NCBI RefSeq assembly: GCF_900114045.1
Contig: NZ_FORQ01000001.1
Span: 620,001 to 684,000, forward strand
Length of the DNA stretch: 64,000 nt
Source of the DNA: Kaistella treverensis
Lineage (GTDB): Bacteria > Bacteroidota > Bacteroidia > Flavobacteriales > Weeksellaceae
Direction of reading: 5' to 3'
The notes below the pieces were generated by a model that searched no databases, was not told where the DNA came from, and saw only the letters and a program-made list of their open reading frames with translations. Positions 1-7,566 of this stretch are shown piece after piece (within the stretch, counting starts at the first letter, position 1; each line of letters starts with the position of its first letter). The position numbers and the translations under genes were made by a program.

Positions 1-283
1 GTTTAGAAAAAAAACGGCTCGCAGCGTCATTATTTTCGTCGTCTGAAGTTTGGTTTACAATGCTAAATTCCGCTTTTAGCGAGCGAATCAGCTGTATCGT
101 GTTGGCTTCTTTCATGGCTTTCTGCTGGATTTCTAAAATGAGTGGTAAATTAGATTTATATTTTCCGGTTTTATAATTTTCCGCGACTTTTTTCCATTGA
201 TCGTCGTAATATTTTTGCCCGAAAACTCCCGAACAGAAAGCGAAAAAAACGAGAAGGCTGAGGATTTTGGTAAATTTTTTCAT
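1..283 (-). CDS. Secreted protein, N-terminal part; likely alpha-2-macroglobulin family (cut by left edge)
   Basis: The ATG at 283 reads leftwards and stays open to the window edge (94 complete codons). Residues 1-22 form a signal peptide (two Lys, then a hydrophobic stretch ending in GVFG). The mature start, with a YDDQWKKV motif and helices of the type LPLILEIQQKAMKEAN, resembles the N-terminal helical region of the large alpha-2-macroglobulin-like proteins of Bacteroidota, which act as envelope protease traps. The identification rests on this short N-terminus only; the diagnostic MG and thioester domains would lie outside the window. It is divergently oriented to the gene at 346. Confidence 0.5.
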   Translation of the reverse strand, partial: MKKFTKILSLLVFFAFCSGVFGQKYYDDQWKKVAENYKTGKYKSNLPLILEIQQKAMKEANTIQLIRSLKAEFSIVNQTSDDENNDAASRFFSK

Positions 284-331
284 ATAATCATTGCTTGATT
301 CCAATTTGGGATTCTCAAAGGTTTTATTGGT

Positions 332-339
332 TAAATTTG
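332..339 (+). promoter_or_regulatory. Bacteroidota -7 promoter box (TAAATTTG)
   Basis: It is an exact TAnnTTTG match, with TTTG 23 bases upstream at 305-308. The box ends only 6 bases before the ATG at 346, so transcription would start at or next to the start codon (a leaderless mRNA). Confidence 0.5.
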
Positions 340-345
340 CATAGT

Positions 346-1104
346 ATGCAGATTTTAAAAGTACTAAAAAAATACGTGATTGACAGCCAAATTTATGTTT
401 CCGTGATGGGAACTTCTCTGGCTGTTTTTTTTATGCTGGAACAAAATCTCATCAAAGTCCCTACAATTTTATTAATTTTCATCACCTATTTCAGCGGTTA
501 TCTGTACACCAAATACCAAAATACAGGCAAAATATTCTACCGTGTTTTAGCTTTTAATGTGGTGTGTGGCATTGTTTCCGCGCTTTTAATTTTGTACAAC
601 CACAATGAATACCGCCTCATAAAATGGATGATTATTGTGGTCATCGGACTTTTGTACAACAGCACTTCTCTCACTGTTTTTGTGCGGAAAATCCCGCTTT
701 TTAAAGTTTTTTATGTGGGTTTAACCTGGGCTTTAATCAATTCCTGGTTAATTTTACCGCAGTTCAATGCTGAAATTTTCTGGATCAGCTGGTTATTTAT
801 CACCGCTTTGGTATTGCCGTTCGACATCCGTGATATGGCGTCTGACACGGTGGTGACCTTCCCGCGCTTAATCGGTGTACAAAACACCAAATATTTTGCT
901 TATTTTTTGGTGTTTTTAAGCTTAATAATTGCGGTATTTTCTTTGGAGCCAAAATTTGCTTTTGCCTTTTTTTTAGCTGCTGTTTGCACCTTTTTTTTCA
1001 TTTTTTATTCCGAGCAGTCGCACAAAGACACTTATTTTTCTTTTTGGGTAGAAAGCTGTTCCGCCCTGCCGCTTTTAATTATCATTTTAATGAAGTATTT
1101 TTGA
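346..1104 (+). CDS. UbiA-like polytopic membrane protein
   Basis: This 252-residue protein is very hydrophobic, with about seven to eight membrane segments. Near residue 160 it has PFDIRDMASDTVVTFPRLIG, which matches the second Asp-rich motif of UbiA prenyltransferases (DxxDxxxD followed by a TxxxxxG loop). The first Asp motif expected between TM2 and TM3 is not evident: the corresponding stretch reads YFSGYLYTKYQN, with no Asp. An upstream in-frame start at 295 exists, but the ATG at 346 is preferred because of the promoter box just before it and because it gives a natural hydrophobic N-terminus. recF follows after 3 bases, so the two are probably cotranscribed. The substrate is unknown, and it may be a degenerate family member. 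Confidence 0.65.
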   Translation: MQILKVLKKYVIDSQIYVSVMGTSLAVFFMLEQNLIKVPTILLIFITYFSGYLYTKYQNTGKIFYRVLAFNVVCGIVSALLILYNHNEYRLIKWMIIVVIGLLYNSTSLTVFVRKIPLFKVFYVGLTWALINSWLILPQFNAEIFWISWLFITALVLPFDIRDMASDTVVTFPRLIGVQNTKYFAYFLVFLSLIIAVFSLEPKFAFAFFLAAVCTFFFIFYSEQSHKDTYFSFWVESCSALPLLIIILMKYF

Positions 1105-1107
1105 CGA

Positions 1108-2190
1108 ATGATCATCCGCAAACTTTCATTAATTAATTTTAAAAATCATTCGGCGCAAAACTTCGAATTTTCCACGCAAATCAACTGCTTTGTGGGAAAC
1201 AACGGTGTCGGAAAAACCAATATTTTAGATGCTTTGCATTATCTGTCTGTCGCGAAAAGTTTTCTGGGAAATACCGATTTGAACAACATTAAGCTAAATG
1301 AAAAATTTTTCGCCTTAGAAGGGGAAATTTTTGATGGTGAAAAAGACAATATTCTTCAAATTCAGCAGCCGAAAGACACCAAAAAAATCCTGAAGAAAAA
1401 CGACAAGTTATACAATCGAATTGCGGATCACATTGGTTTTTTGCCCAGCGTTATTATTTCGCCTTACGATTCCAATTTAATTTCTGATGCCGGCGAAAGT
1501 CGCCGGAAATTTCTGGATTCTATGATTTCGCAAACCGATTCGGATTATCTTTTTAATTTAATTCAATATCAAAAAGCAATTCAGCAAAGAAATTCCTTAT
1601 TAAAGAATTTTGCTAAAAACCGGTTTTTTGATGCAGAAAGCCTGGAAATTTATAATGAACCTTTAACGAGATTCGCGACGCGCATTTTTGAAAAAAGAAA
1701 GCAGTTCACGGATTTGATGATTCCCATTATTCAGAATTATTACCGCGTGATTTCGCACGATAATGAAGAAGTTTCCGTTCAATATAAATCCGACCTTTTT
1801 CAGGCAAATTTTTCGGAAATTCTGAATAAAAATCTGGAACGCGACCGCGTATTAACCTACACTTCAAAAGGTGTTCATAAAGATGATTTGCTTTTCGAGA
1901 TGAATGCTTCACCGATGCGGAAAACTGCGAGCCAGGGACAGCAAAAATCGTTTCTCATCGCGCTGAAACTTTCGCAAATGAACAGAATTAAAGAACTGAC
2001 GGGAAAAACGCCCATCCTTTTGCTGGATGACATTTTCGACAAGTTAGATGATCAGCGTGTTTCACAACTTATCGAATTGGTGAATAAAGAGCATTTCGGA
2101 CAAATTTTCATCACAGATACCAGCAAAGAACGCACGGAAAATATCGTAAAAAGAATTAACGAGGAAAGCAAAATTTTTGAAATCGAATGA
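1108..2190 (+). CDS. recF: DNA replication and repair protein RecF
   Basis: An SMC-like ATPase of 360 residues, the usual RecF length. RecF loads RecA at single-strand gaps together with RecO and RecR. Walker A GNNGVGKT lies at about residues 30-37, the ABC signature SQGQQKSFLIALKLSQ near 275, and Walker B PILLLDDIFDKLD near 303-315. The opening IRKLSLINFKNH is the family's typical first strand. It overlaps the downstream DUF721 gene by four bases (ATGA), an arrangement common in Bacteroidota where recF is followed by a DciA-like protein. Confidence 0.95.
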   Translation: MIIRKLSLINFKNHSAQNFEFSTQINCFVGNNGVGKTNILDALHYLSVAKSFLGNTDLNNIKLNEKFFALEGEIFDGEKDNILQIQQPKDTKKILKKNDKLYNRIADHIGFLPSVIISPYDSNLISDAGESRRKFLDSMISQTDSDYLFNLIQYQKAIQQRNSLLKNFAKNRFFDAESLEIYNEPLTRFATRIFEKRKQFTDLMIPIIQNYYRVISHDNEEVSVQYKSDLFQANFSEILNKNLERDRVLTYTSKGVHKDDLLFEMNASPMRKTASQGQQKSFLIALKLSQMNRIKELTGKTPILLLDDIFDKLDDQRVSQLIELVNKEHFGQIFITDTSKERTENIVKRINEESKIFEIE

Positions 2191-2480
2191 AAAGAAAGAA
2201 ACGCGAATATCAGTCTTCGGAACTCGTAAAATCTTTTGCGAGAATCTATGGTTTTGAAGATAAACTGCTGGCTTTCGAGGTGAAAGATCTGCTTCACGAA
2301 TATCTGAACGATGATCTTTTCAACGAAATAGAATCTGTGAATTTAAACCGAAAAATAATTGAAATCCGGGTAAATTCACCGTTGCTTAAAAATGATTTCC
2401 GTCTGAGAAAAAGCTTTTATTTAGCCAAATTTCAGGAAAAATTCGGCGCTGAACATTTTAGCGATCTTCTGGTTTTGTAA
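2187..2480 (+). CDS. DUF721 (DciA-like) protein
   Basis: This small protein of 97 residues starts with a basic patch (MKRKKREYQSSELVKSF) and continues as a compact DUF721 fold. The RVNSPLLKNDFRLRKSFYLAKFQEKFG stretch corresponds to the family's conserved C-terminal segment. DUF721 proteins related to DciA are helicase-loading or replication-associated factors, and the ATGA overlap with recF supports a role in DNA replication or repair. Its 3' end overlaps the convergent gene at 2458 by 23 bases. Confidence 0.8.
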   Translation: MKRKKREYQSSELVKSFARIYGFEDKLLAFEVKDLLHEYLNDDLFNEIESVNLNRKIIEIRVNSPLLKNDFRLRKSFYLAKFQEKFGAEHFSDLLVL

Positions 2481-4491
2481 CCACCATATTTTCCACCATT
2501 TTTCGGCCTCTGCCATCAAGCGTAGAACTGATCGGCAGGAAAAAGCGAAATGGATTTTTCATAAAATAGCGGACAATTTCACGGTAAATTTCTTTTAACT
2601 CATCACTGTTAATCTGTCTCGAACGGAAGGCCAAAATCATTGAGAGCGCGAAACTTACTGCGAAGTTAAAAAACCCGATTAAGCCTACGGTAACAAGAGA
2701 AATCCAGAACGTGTAATAATCGATTTTAAAATCCTTTCCATACAAAGCCGCGGCGAAATTTCCGGTTGAGAAAGTAATGTGGCGAATATCGATATCAAGT
2801 CCTAAAAATTTTCCAACAGGACCAGTAACGCCTAAAAATACACCGAACCAAAAATTAGAAACAATGCCCGAACAGTTTCTGGCGTAATATTCCGACAGGT
2901 TCCGGGAAACTCTTTCACCTAAAAAATAATTCAGAAGTGGATTTTTGGCAATCCTTTTCGGGATCTGATAAAATACAGAACTGTTTCCCACATTTCCCGA
3001 AATAATGCCCGAAAAGAACAGAAAAACCCCGGCAATAGACGCGTGAAGTAACGCTTTCGATTCAAACATATTGATGTTATGAAACAGCATATCGGCTTTT
3101 TCATAACCATAATTGTAATTGAAAAGAACATCCAGGCCATAAATTACTGCCAGCGCCGTCGCAAAGGTTACCAAAACATTTCCGACAAAAGCAATAAACT
3201 GGCTGCGGAAAAGTTTCGAAACAAAATGCGCAAAATCAACATAGTTCTTTTTGGTGTTTTTACCGTCAGAAAGCACTTTCGCCATCGTTGCCGCCGTCAT
3301 CGCCGGCTGTTTGGTAGCAATGGTGTAGCCCATCAGATAAATGACGACAAAACACATCGCATAGTTAAGCGAATAGATTACGGCGTGTCCAAATTCGCTG
3401 CTCGGCAGGTCGCTGTACAAAATTTTCAAAATGCTGCACGCACCGATGATAATTCCACCCGCGCTCGCTTTCCACAGCAATTTCAGATATTCCTTTCGCG
3501 ATGAAGTGATATAATGGGTGCCCGTTTCCGCCGTGTGATTGGTAATAAGGTGCGATTTTAGCGTGGTACTGTCTAAAATAAGCTCACGAAGATTATTTTT
3601 ATGCGATTTATATTCTAAAATTTTGAAAATCAGTTTTTTAGAATTTTTAATGACATCTTCTTCGCTATCAAAAACCATCATCGAAAGAATGTCGGACATG
3701 CGCTGCAGCTGCTGGCGTGTTTTCAATAAGGCCTGATTTATCTTGCCTGAAATGCCATATTTTGAAGAGTTTTTGAAAGCCAGCGAAACAAAATCAAAAC
3801 ATTGTTTCATGTAGATTCTGATCTGCTTGTAGTTCACACTTTTTGAAGTCAGAAAAAAGTCGGGATCTTCTTTGTAACTTTCATTCAGCAGATCAATTTC
3901 ATTTTGAAGTGCAACAAACGGATTATCGAAATCCCGATATTCCGGCGCCATATTTACCACCTGAACATCGAGCGCGTTGCCTATAATCCGCCAGGAAAGA
4001 ATATTCAGCGAAAAAAGAAGTTCTCTTTTTACGCTTTTTTTCAGGCTTAACTCATCAATTTTTAAAAGTCGGAAAAGCTCGCTGAAAGAATCCTGATCCA
4101 GGCTTTTAAAAAATTCCAAATCAGCTTTTGGCCGTACCGAAACACTGTCAACCAAATACCACACGGTATCTTCGTTTTCCACATTCGGCAATAATTTATC
4201 CAGAATTCTCTTTTTGAGTTCCGGATAAAAGGCATTTTCCGATAAAATATTGGCTTCGGTTAAGGAAAGATTAAAAGGTTTTCCGTCGAATAAATTTTTG
4301 AGATAATAGGAGAAATTTTCGGTGATTTCTTCGTTTTCATGCAGAAATGCAAGCACTTCCTGAAAATTGATTTTTCGAACGCTTCGAAGAATTTCAGTAA
4401 GCGGCTCAAAAGATTTCGTCTCATTTTTGAAACTGAAATATTTGATGAGAACCGTGCTGAAACTCTCTTTATGTCGAAATTCAAATGCCAT
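2458..4491 (-). CDS. Gcr-family protein annotated as site-specific recombinase; multi-pass membrane protein
   Basis: 677 residues. The N-terminal half (about 1-330) is helical and soluble. The C-terminal half has about five or six hydrophobic segments, for example ASAGGIIIGACSILKIL and FWISLVTVGLIGFFNFAV. Between them lie conserved-looking loops such as SGNVGNSSVFYQIPKRI and GVTGPVGKFLGLDIDIRH. This matches the Gcr family (Pfam SpecificRecomb), named after a supposed recombinase. I see no Tyr- or Ser-recombinase catalytic motifs, so the name is probably misleading. It is convergent with the recF-DUF721 pair. Confidence 0.7.
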   Translation of the reverse strand: MAFEFRHKESFSTVLIKYFSFKNETKSFEPLTEILRSVRKINFQEVLAFLHENEEITENFSYYLKNLFDGKPFNLSLTEANILSENAFYPELKKRILDKLLPNVENEDTVWYLVDSVSVRPKADLEFFKSLDQDSFSELFRLLKIDELSLKKSVKRELLFSLNILSWRIIGNALDVQVVNMAPEYRDFDNPFVALQNEIDLLNESYKEDPDFFLTSKSVNYKQIRIYMKQCFDFVSLAFKNSSKYGISGKINQALLKTRQQLQRMSDILSMMVFDSEEDVIKNSKKLIFKILEYKSHKNNLRELILDSTTLKSHLITNHTAETGTHYITSSRKEYLKLLWKASAGGIIIGACSILKILYSDLPSSEFGHAVIYSLNYAMCFVVIYLMGYTIATKQPAMTAATMAKVLSDGKNTKKNYVDFAHFVSKLFRSQFIAFVGNVLVTFATALAVIYGLDVLFNYNYGYEKADMLFHNINMFESKALLHASIAGVFLFFSGIISGNVGNSSVFYQIPKRIAKNPLLNYFLGERVSRNLSEYYARNCSGIVSNFWFGVFLGVTGPVGKFLGLDIDIRHITFSTGNFAAALYGKDFKIDYYTFWISLVTVGLIGFFNFAVSFALSMILAFRSRQINSDELKEIYREIVRYFMKNPFRFFLPISSTLDGRGRKMVENMVVTKPEDR

Positions 4492-4510
4492 AATATTCCG
4501 GTAAAGATAA

Positions 4511-5155
4511 TTATTTTAGCGCGATATTATTCATTTGGCGCATGATCCACCGGTGTTTTTTAGACAGATAAGCAGACGGATTTTTCGGGTCGTATTTTTT
4601 CGGGTTTGGTAGAATGGTGGCAATCCAGGCAGCTTCGCTTTTTGTCAGATTTTTGGATGATTTATTAAAATAATATTCTGATGCGGCTTCCACACCAAAA
4701 ACGCCACGTCCCATTTCGATGGAATTCAGGTATCTTTCCAGAATCACCTCTTTTCCCCAGACCAGTTCGATGATGAAAGTATAAACCGCTTCGCAACCTT
4801 TACGAATCCAACTTCTGCCTTGCCAAAGGAAAATATTCTTGGCTGTTTGTTGAGAAATTGTACTTCCACCACGTAGTTTTTTACCTTTTTCGTTGTGCTC
4901 CATCGCTTTCTGAATGGCTTTGTAATCAAAACCATTGTGCGAAAAAAAACTCTGGTCTTCTGCTGCGATAACAGCTTTCTTCACATTGCTTCCCATTTCG
5001 TCGTACGAAACATAATCTCTTTTCAGTTTTCCAAATTCTACAAGCCCGCCAATTTGGGTAAAAGTTATTGGCGGATTGAAAAATTTCCCCCAAACAATGA
5101 AGAGAATATTTGCTAAAATGAGAATGTAAATGAATTTTTTAATTTTTTTCCACAT
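4511..5155 (-). CDS. mtgA: Monofunctional biosynthetic peptidoglycan transglycosylase
   Basis: A GT51 glycosyltransferase that polymerises lipid II into glycan strands at the outer face of the inner membrane. It has one N-terminal membrane anchor (residues 6-24). The catalytic Glu lies in EDQSFFSHNGFD near residue 66, followed by GGSTISQQTAKN near 96 and ERYLNSIEMGRGVFGVEAA near 138, all standard GT51 motifs. The length of 214 residues with no transpeptidase domain fits MtgA rather than a bifunctional penicillin-binding protein. It lies 19 bases upstream of the Gcr-family gene on the same strand. Confidence 0.93.
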   Translation of the reverse strand: MWKKIKKFIYILILANILFIVWGKFFNPPITFTQIGGLVEFGKLKRDYVSYDEMGSNVKKAVIAAEDQSFFSHNGFDYKAIQKAMEHNEKGKKLRGGSTISQQTAKNIFLWQGRSWIRKGCEAVYTFIIELVWGKEVILERYLNSIEMGRGVFGVEAASEYYFNKSSKNLTKSEAAWIATILPNPKKYDPKNPSAYLSKKHRWIMRQMNNIALK

Positions 5156-5198
5156 GGCGGTGCATCAGTTTTTCGACGTGCAAAAATAGAAATATTAT

Positions 5199-6245
5199 TT
5201 ACTTCAGCTCTTTTAAATAGGTAAGATTATATTCCGGTAATACTTCTGGGTGAAAAATTTTAATATAATCTTTCAGTACCAAATCGGCGCGCACTACTCC
5301 GCTTTCGAAATAATCGTTGGCTTTTCCACGCTCGCGGCCGGTTACGGTGTAGAGTTTTCCGCTGTTGTAAACCGGAAGCTGCATATAATTTGGGTTAATT
5401 TGAAGCAACTCTTTTTTGGTTTGATGATTACCAACATTCACCCAATATTCGGCGTTTTTTGCTTTAGCAAAAACTTCTTCAAAACTCAGCGGAACCGCGT
5501 TTGCATCGCTATTCTCAGCATTGATGTATGACGCGTTTGCATCTGAAATGAAGTTTGCAAGACCGGATTTTCCACCAGGCAAAAACCATTGGTTTCCGTA
5601 CATTTCGTTGGCCAGCACAAGGGGTTTTTCGGGAGCTGATTTTGCTAAAATTTTCAAAGAATCGTAGCTGGTTTTTATTTGATTAAAAGCTAAAAATGCC
5701 TCTTGCTGTTTTTGAAAAATTTGCCCAAATAGCAGCAAATATTTCGATTTTTCTAAAGGATTCTGCTCCAGATATTCATCAAGAAAAATAAGCTCAATTC
5801 CGTTTTTTCGAAGTAAATCGTAGGTATTGTCGAAACTCGAAATATAGTTGGTGAAAATAGCATCGGGTTTTAAAGCGATAATTTTTTCGACGTCATATTT
5901 CTGTTCATTTCCGATATTTTGGATTTTTCCGGTTTTCAGCAGTTGATGAATTTTCTCCGAAAAAATATATTCCGGACTGGAAACTCCGATGATTTTATTT
6001 TCCAAACCCAATTCTGTAAAATAGCCGACCAAACTTGCATTCAGCAAAATTACCCGCTGAAACGGCAAATTTTTGGCTTTTATCCCGTAAGAGAATTTAC
6101 CAGACTTCAAATGAAAAATATCTCCAGCAGTTTTAAACTGAACATTTTTGGAGATGATTTCCCAATCTTTCGTGGAAGTTGAATCCTGCTTTTTACAGGA
6201 GAAAAGAAGAAAAAGCGAAAAAAAAGCGAAAAAAATTGATTTCAT
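5199..6245 (-). CDS. ABC transporter substrate-binding lipoprotein (BtuF/FecB-like)
   Basis: A lipoprotein of 348 residues with a lipobox (FLLFSC, Cys about residue 17) and a class III (TroA/BtuF-like) periplasmic-binding fold. Typical elements are RVILLNASLVGYFTELGLENKIIGVSSPEY, the GNEQKYDVEKIIALKPDAIF stretch and VLANEMYGNQWFLPGGKSG. The ATG at 6245 is preferred over one five codons upstream because it places two residues before the hydrophobic core. Family members bind haem, cobalamin or ferric siderophores. No permease or ATPase adjoins it; the only FecCD permease and ATPase in the window are at 56208-58131. Confidence 0.8.
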   Translation of the reverse strand: MKSIFFAFFSLFLLFSCKKQDSTSTKDWEIISKNVQFKTAGDIFHLKSGKFSYGIKAKNLPFQRVILLNASLVGYFTELGLENKIIGVSSPEYIFSEKIHQLLKTGKIQNIGNEQKYDVEKIIALKPDAIFTNYISSFDNTYDLLRKNGIELIFLDEYLEQNPLEKSKYLLLFGQIFQKQQEAFLAFNQIKTSYDSLKILAKSAPEKPLVLANEMYGNQWFLPGGKSGLANFISDANASYINAENSDANAVPLSFEEVFAKAKNAEYWVNVGNHQTKKELLQINPNYMQLPVYNSGKLYTVTGRERGKANDYFESGVVRADLVLKDYIKIFHPEVLPEYNLTYLKELK

Positions 6246-6268
6246 TTCTAAACAAAGCAAAAAATTGT

Positions 6269-6276
6269 TATATTTG
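6269..6276 (+). promoter_or_regulatory. -7 promoter box (TATATTTG) of tRNA-Arg
   Basis: It is an exact TAnnTTTG match 14 bases before the mature tRNA 5' end. Transcription would start about 6283, leaving a short leader for RNase P to remove. Confidence 0.65.
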
Positions 6277-6290
6277 CAGACCTAAAAAAA

Positions 6291-6364
6291 GGCCTCGTGG
6301 CGCAACTGAATAGCGCACCTGATTACGGCTCAGGAGGTTACAGGTTTGAATCCTGTCGAGGTCA
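6291..6364 (+). tRNA. tRNA-Arg (anticodon ACG)
   Basis: 74 bases fold as a cloverleaf. The acceptor GGCCTCG pairs with CGAGGTC (one G-T pair), with discriminator A at 6364. The anticodon stem CCTGA/TCAGG encloses the loop TTACGGC, giving anticodon ACG (Arg, CGN codons after A34 deamination). The T-arm has GGTTTGAATCC. CCA is not encoded; the genomic sequence after the discriminator is CT. Confidence 0.95.
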
Positions 6365-6369
6365 CTAAA

Positions 6370-6397
6370 ATCCTGCTTATCGCGGGATTTTTATTTT
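6370..6397 (+). terminator. Intrinsic terminator after tRNA-Arg
   Basis: The stem ATCCTGC/GCGGGAT (one T-G pair) has a 5-base loop and is followed by TTTTATTTTT. It overlaps the stop codon region of the convergent prmA. Confidence 0.7.
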
Positions 6398-7218
6398 TCT
6401 AAAAGAAGAGAAACCCATTCTTCGCGCTGGATTTTCTTTTTCAAATTTAAGTTTTGCGCCGTGCAAACTTCCAGAATATCGTCCACATCAAAGAAACACA
6501 AACCGGAAAGCAAAAGCTGTCCGCCCGGATTCAGAACGGAAACGTAAGTCGGAATATCAGAAATCAAAATATTGCGGTTGATGTTTGCCAAAATAATGTC
6601 AAATTTCTCACTGCCGAGATTTTCCGCAGTGCCTTGTGAAATTTCAAGTTCCACATTGTTTCTTTCCGCATTTTCTTTGGAATTTTCAACCGACCATTCA
6701 TCAATATCAATTGCCATGGTTTTTCCGGCGCCGCGCAGTTTTGCAAAAATTGCCAATACGGAAGTTCCGCAACCCATATCCAAAACGGTTTTGTTCTGAA
6801 AATCCATGTCGAGCATTTGCTGAATCATGAGATACGTGGTGGCGTGATGACCGGTGCCGAAAGACATTTTGGGCTGAATGATGATTTCGTGCGGCAGATT
6901 TTGGTTTTCATGAAATTCCGCGCGGATGGAAACCTGATTTTCGATATTGATGGGCGAAAAGTTTTTTTCCCATTCTTCATTCCAGTTGATATTGGGCATT
7001 TCCTGGAAAGTGTAGGAAATCTGTACTTCTGGATTTTGAAGCAGTTGGAGCTCATGCAGCGCATCTTCCTGAAATAAATCGGCTTGAATGTAGGCTAAAA
7101 TTCCATCGTGTTCCTCGGTAAAACTGTCGAAACCGACTTCTATGAGTTCTGCCATGAGGATTTCGTTCCAGGGCTGAAGGGGCTGTATTTTAAAATTAAA
7201 TTCCAGGTAATTCTGCAT
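6391..7218 (-). CDS. prmA: Ribosomal protein L11 methyltransferase
   Basis: A class I SAM methyltransferase that trimethylates lysines of ribosomal protein L11. At 275 residues it is normal for the family. MSFGTGHHATT (about 118-128) is the PrmA hallmark. Motif I is LDMGCGTSVLAIFAKLRGAG (about 146-165), the acidic end of the next strand is AIDIDEWS, and the active-site loop is ILANINRNIL (about 209-218). The N-terminal 100 residues are the L11-recognition domain. It is convergent with tRNA-Arg. Confidence 0.93.
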   Translation of the reverse strand: MQNYLEFNFKIQPLQPWNEILMAELIEVGFDSFTEEHDGILAYIQADLFQEDALHELQLLQNPEVQISYTFQEMPNINWNEEWEKNFSPINIENQVSIRAEFHENQNLPHEIIIQPKMSFGTGHHATTYLMIQQMLDMDFQNKTVLDMGCGTSVLAIFAKLRGAGKTMAIDIDEWSVENSKENAERNNVELEISQGTAENLGSEKFDIILANINRNILISDIPTYVSVLNPGGQLLLSGLCFFDVDDILEVCTAQNLNLKKKIQREEWVSLLLEK

Positions 7219-7290
7219 GCTTTTTCTTTTTGCAAAAGTAGGGATTTTGGGCTGATGTTGCGCCCCGGATTGAACGGCGTGTTTGAGCTC

Positions 7291-7324
7291 TTTTTTGGCG
7301 GCGGCTGCGCCGCCGCCAAAAAAA
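7291..7324. repeat. Perfect inverted repeat with T-tract first and A-tract last
   Basis: The arms are T6 + GGCGGCGGC and GCCGCCGCC + A7, separated by TGC, so at least 15 bp can pair. Polarity is opposite to an intrinsic terminator on either strand, since no U-run follows the stem. Confidence 0.85.
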
Positions 7325-7384
7325 GCGAGTAGTGAAAGCCGGAAAAGGCGCCCAAAAAAGAATTTAGAAAAACTAAAAAAAAAT

Positions 7385-7566
7385 GCGGTTTTAGCGGCGA
7401 ATTTTGTAGCGGCGAATTTTTAAAAATGGTAAAATCAAAAAATCACCGGTTTAAACGACGAATCTTCACCAAATTAAAAATGAAAAAATACCCGCTTCAA
7501 GCGGCAAATTTTTAAAAATTGTAAAATGAAAAAATTACCGGTTTTAGCGGCAAATTTTTTGGAAAT
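7385..7566. repeat. Tandem repeat, period about 47 bp, four degenerate copies
   Basis: Copies start near 7386, 7444, 7491 and 7538 with cores GCGGTTTTAGCGGCGAATTT, CCGGTTTAAACGACGAAT, CCCGCTTCAAGCGGCAAATT and CCGGTTTTAGCGGCAAATTT. Copies are joined by TTTTTAAAAATnGTAAAATnAAAAAAT. The first copy carries an extra partial unit, GTAGCGGCGAATTTT. Each core can form a short hairpin. Confidence 0.75.

Larger units (their letters stand above)
7219..7566. other. Intergenic region of 348 bases carrying repeats
   Basis: There is no plausible gene. Next to prmA is about 70 bp of mixed sequence, then a perfect GC-rich inverted repeat (7291-7324), then a roughly 47-bp tandem repeat (7385-7566) reaching the stop of the glycosyltransferase gene. 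Confidence 0.7.

Noticed and set aside
2458-2480. The 23-base overlap of the convergent DUF721 and Gcr-family genes as a sign of a frameshift
   Set aside because: Both proteins have family-typical ends; short tail overlaps are ordinary.
3079-3504. Open frame of 141 codons opposite the Gcr-family gene
   Set aside because: Arg/Lys/His/Asn-rich shadow of a coding strand; no motif.
2458-4491. Possible integrase marking a mobile element
   Set aside because: Membrane protein with no integrase catalytic residues and no attachment sites or repeats around it.
7291-7324. Intrinsic terminator between the glycosyltransferase and prmA
   Set aside because: The T tract precedes and the A tract follows the stem, so no U-run follows the hairpin on either strand.
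7385-7566. CRISPR array
   Set aside because: The units are adjoining degenerate copies without unique spacers, and no cas gene is present.
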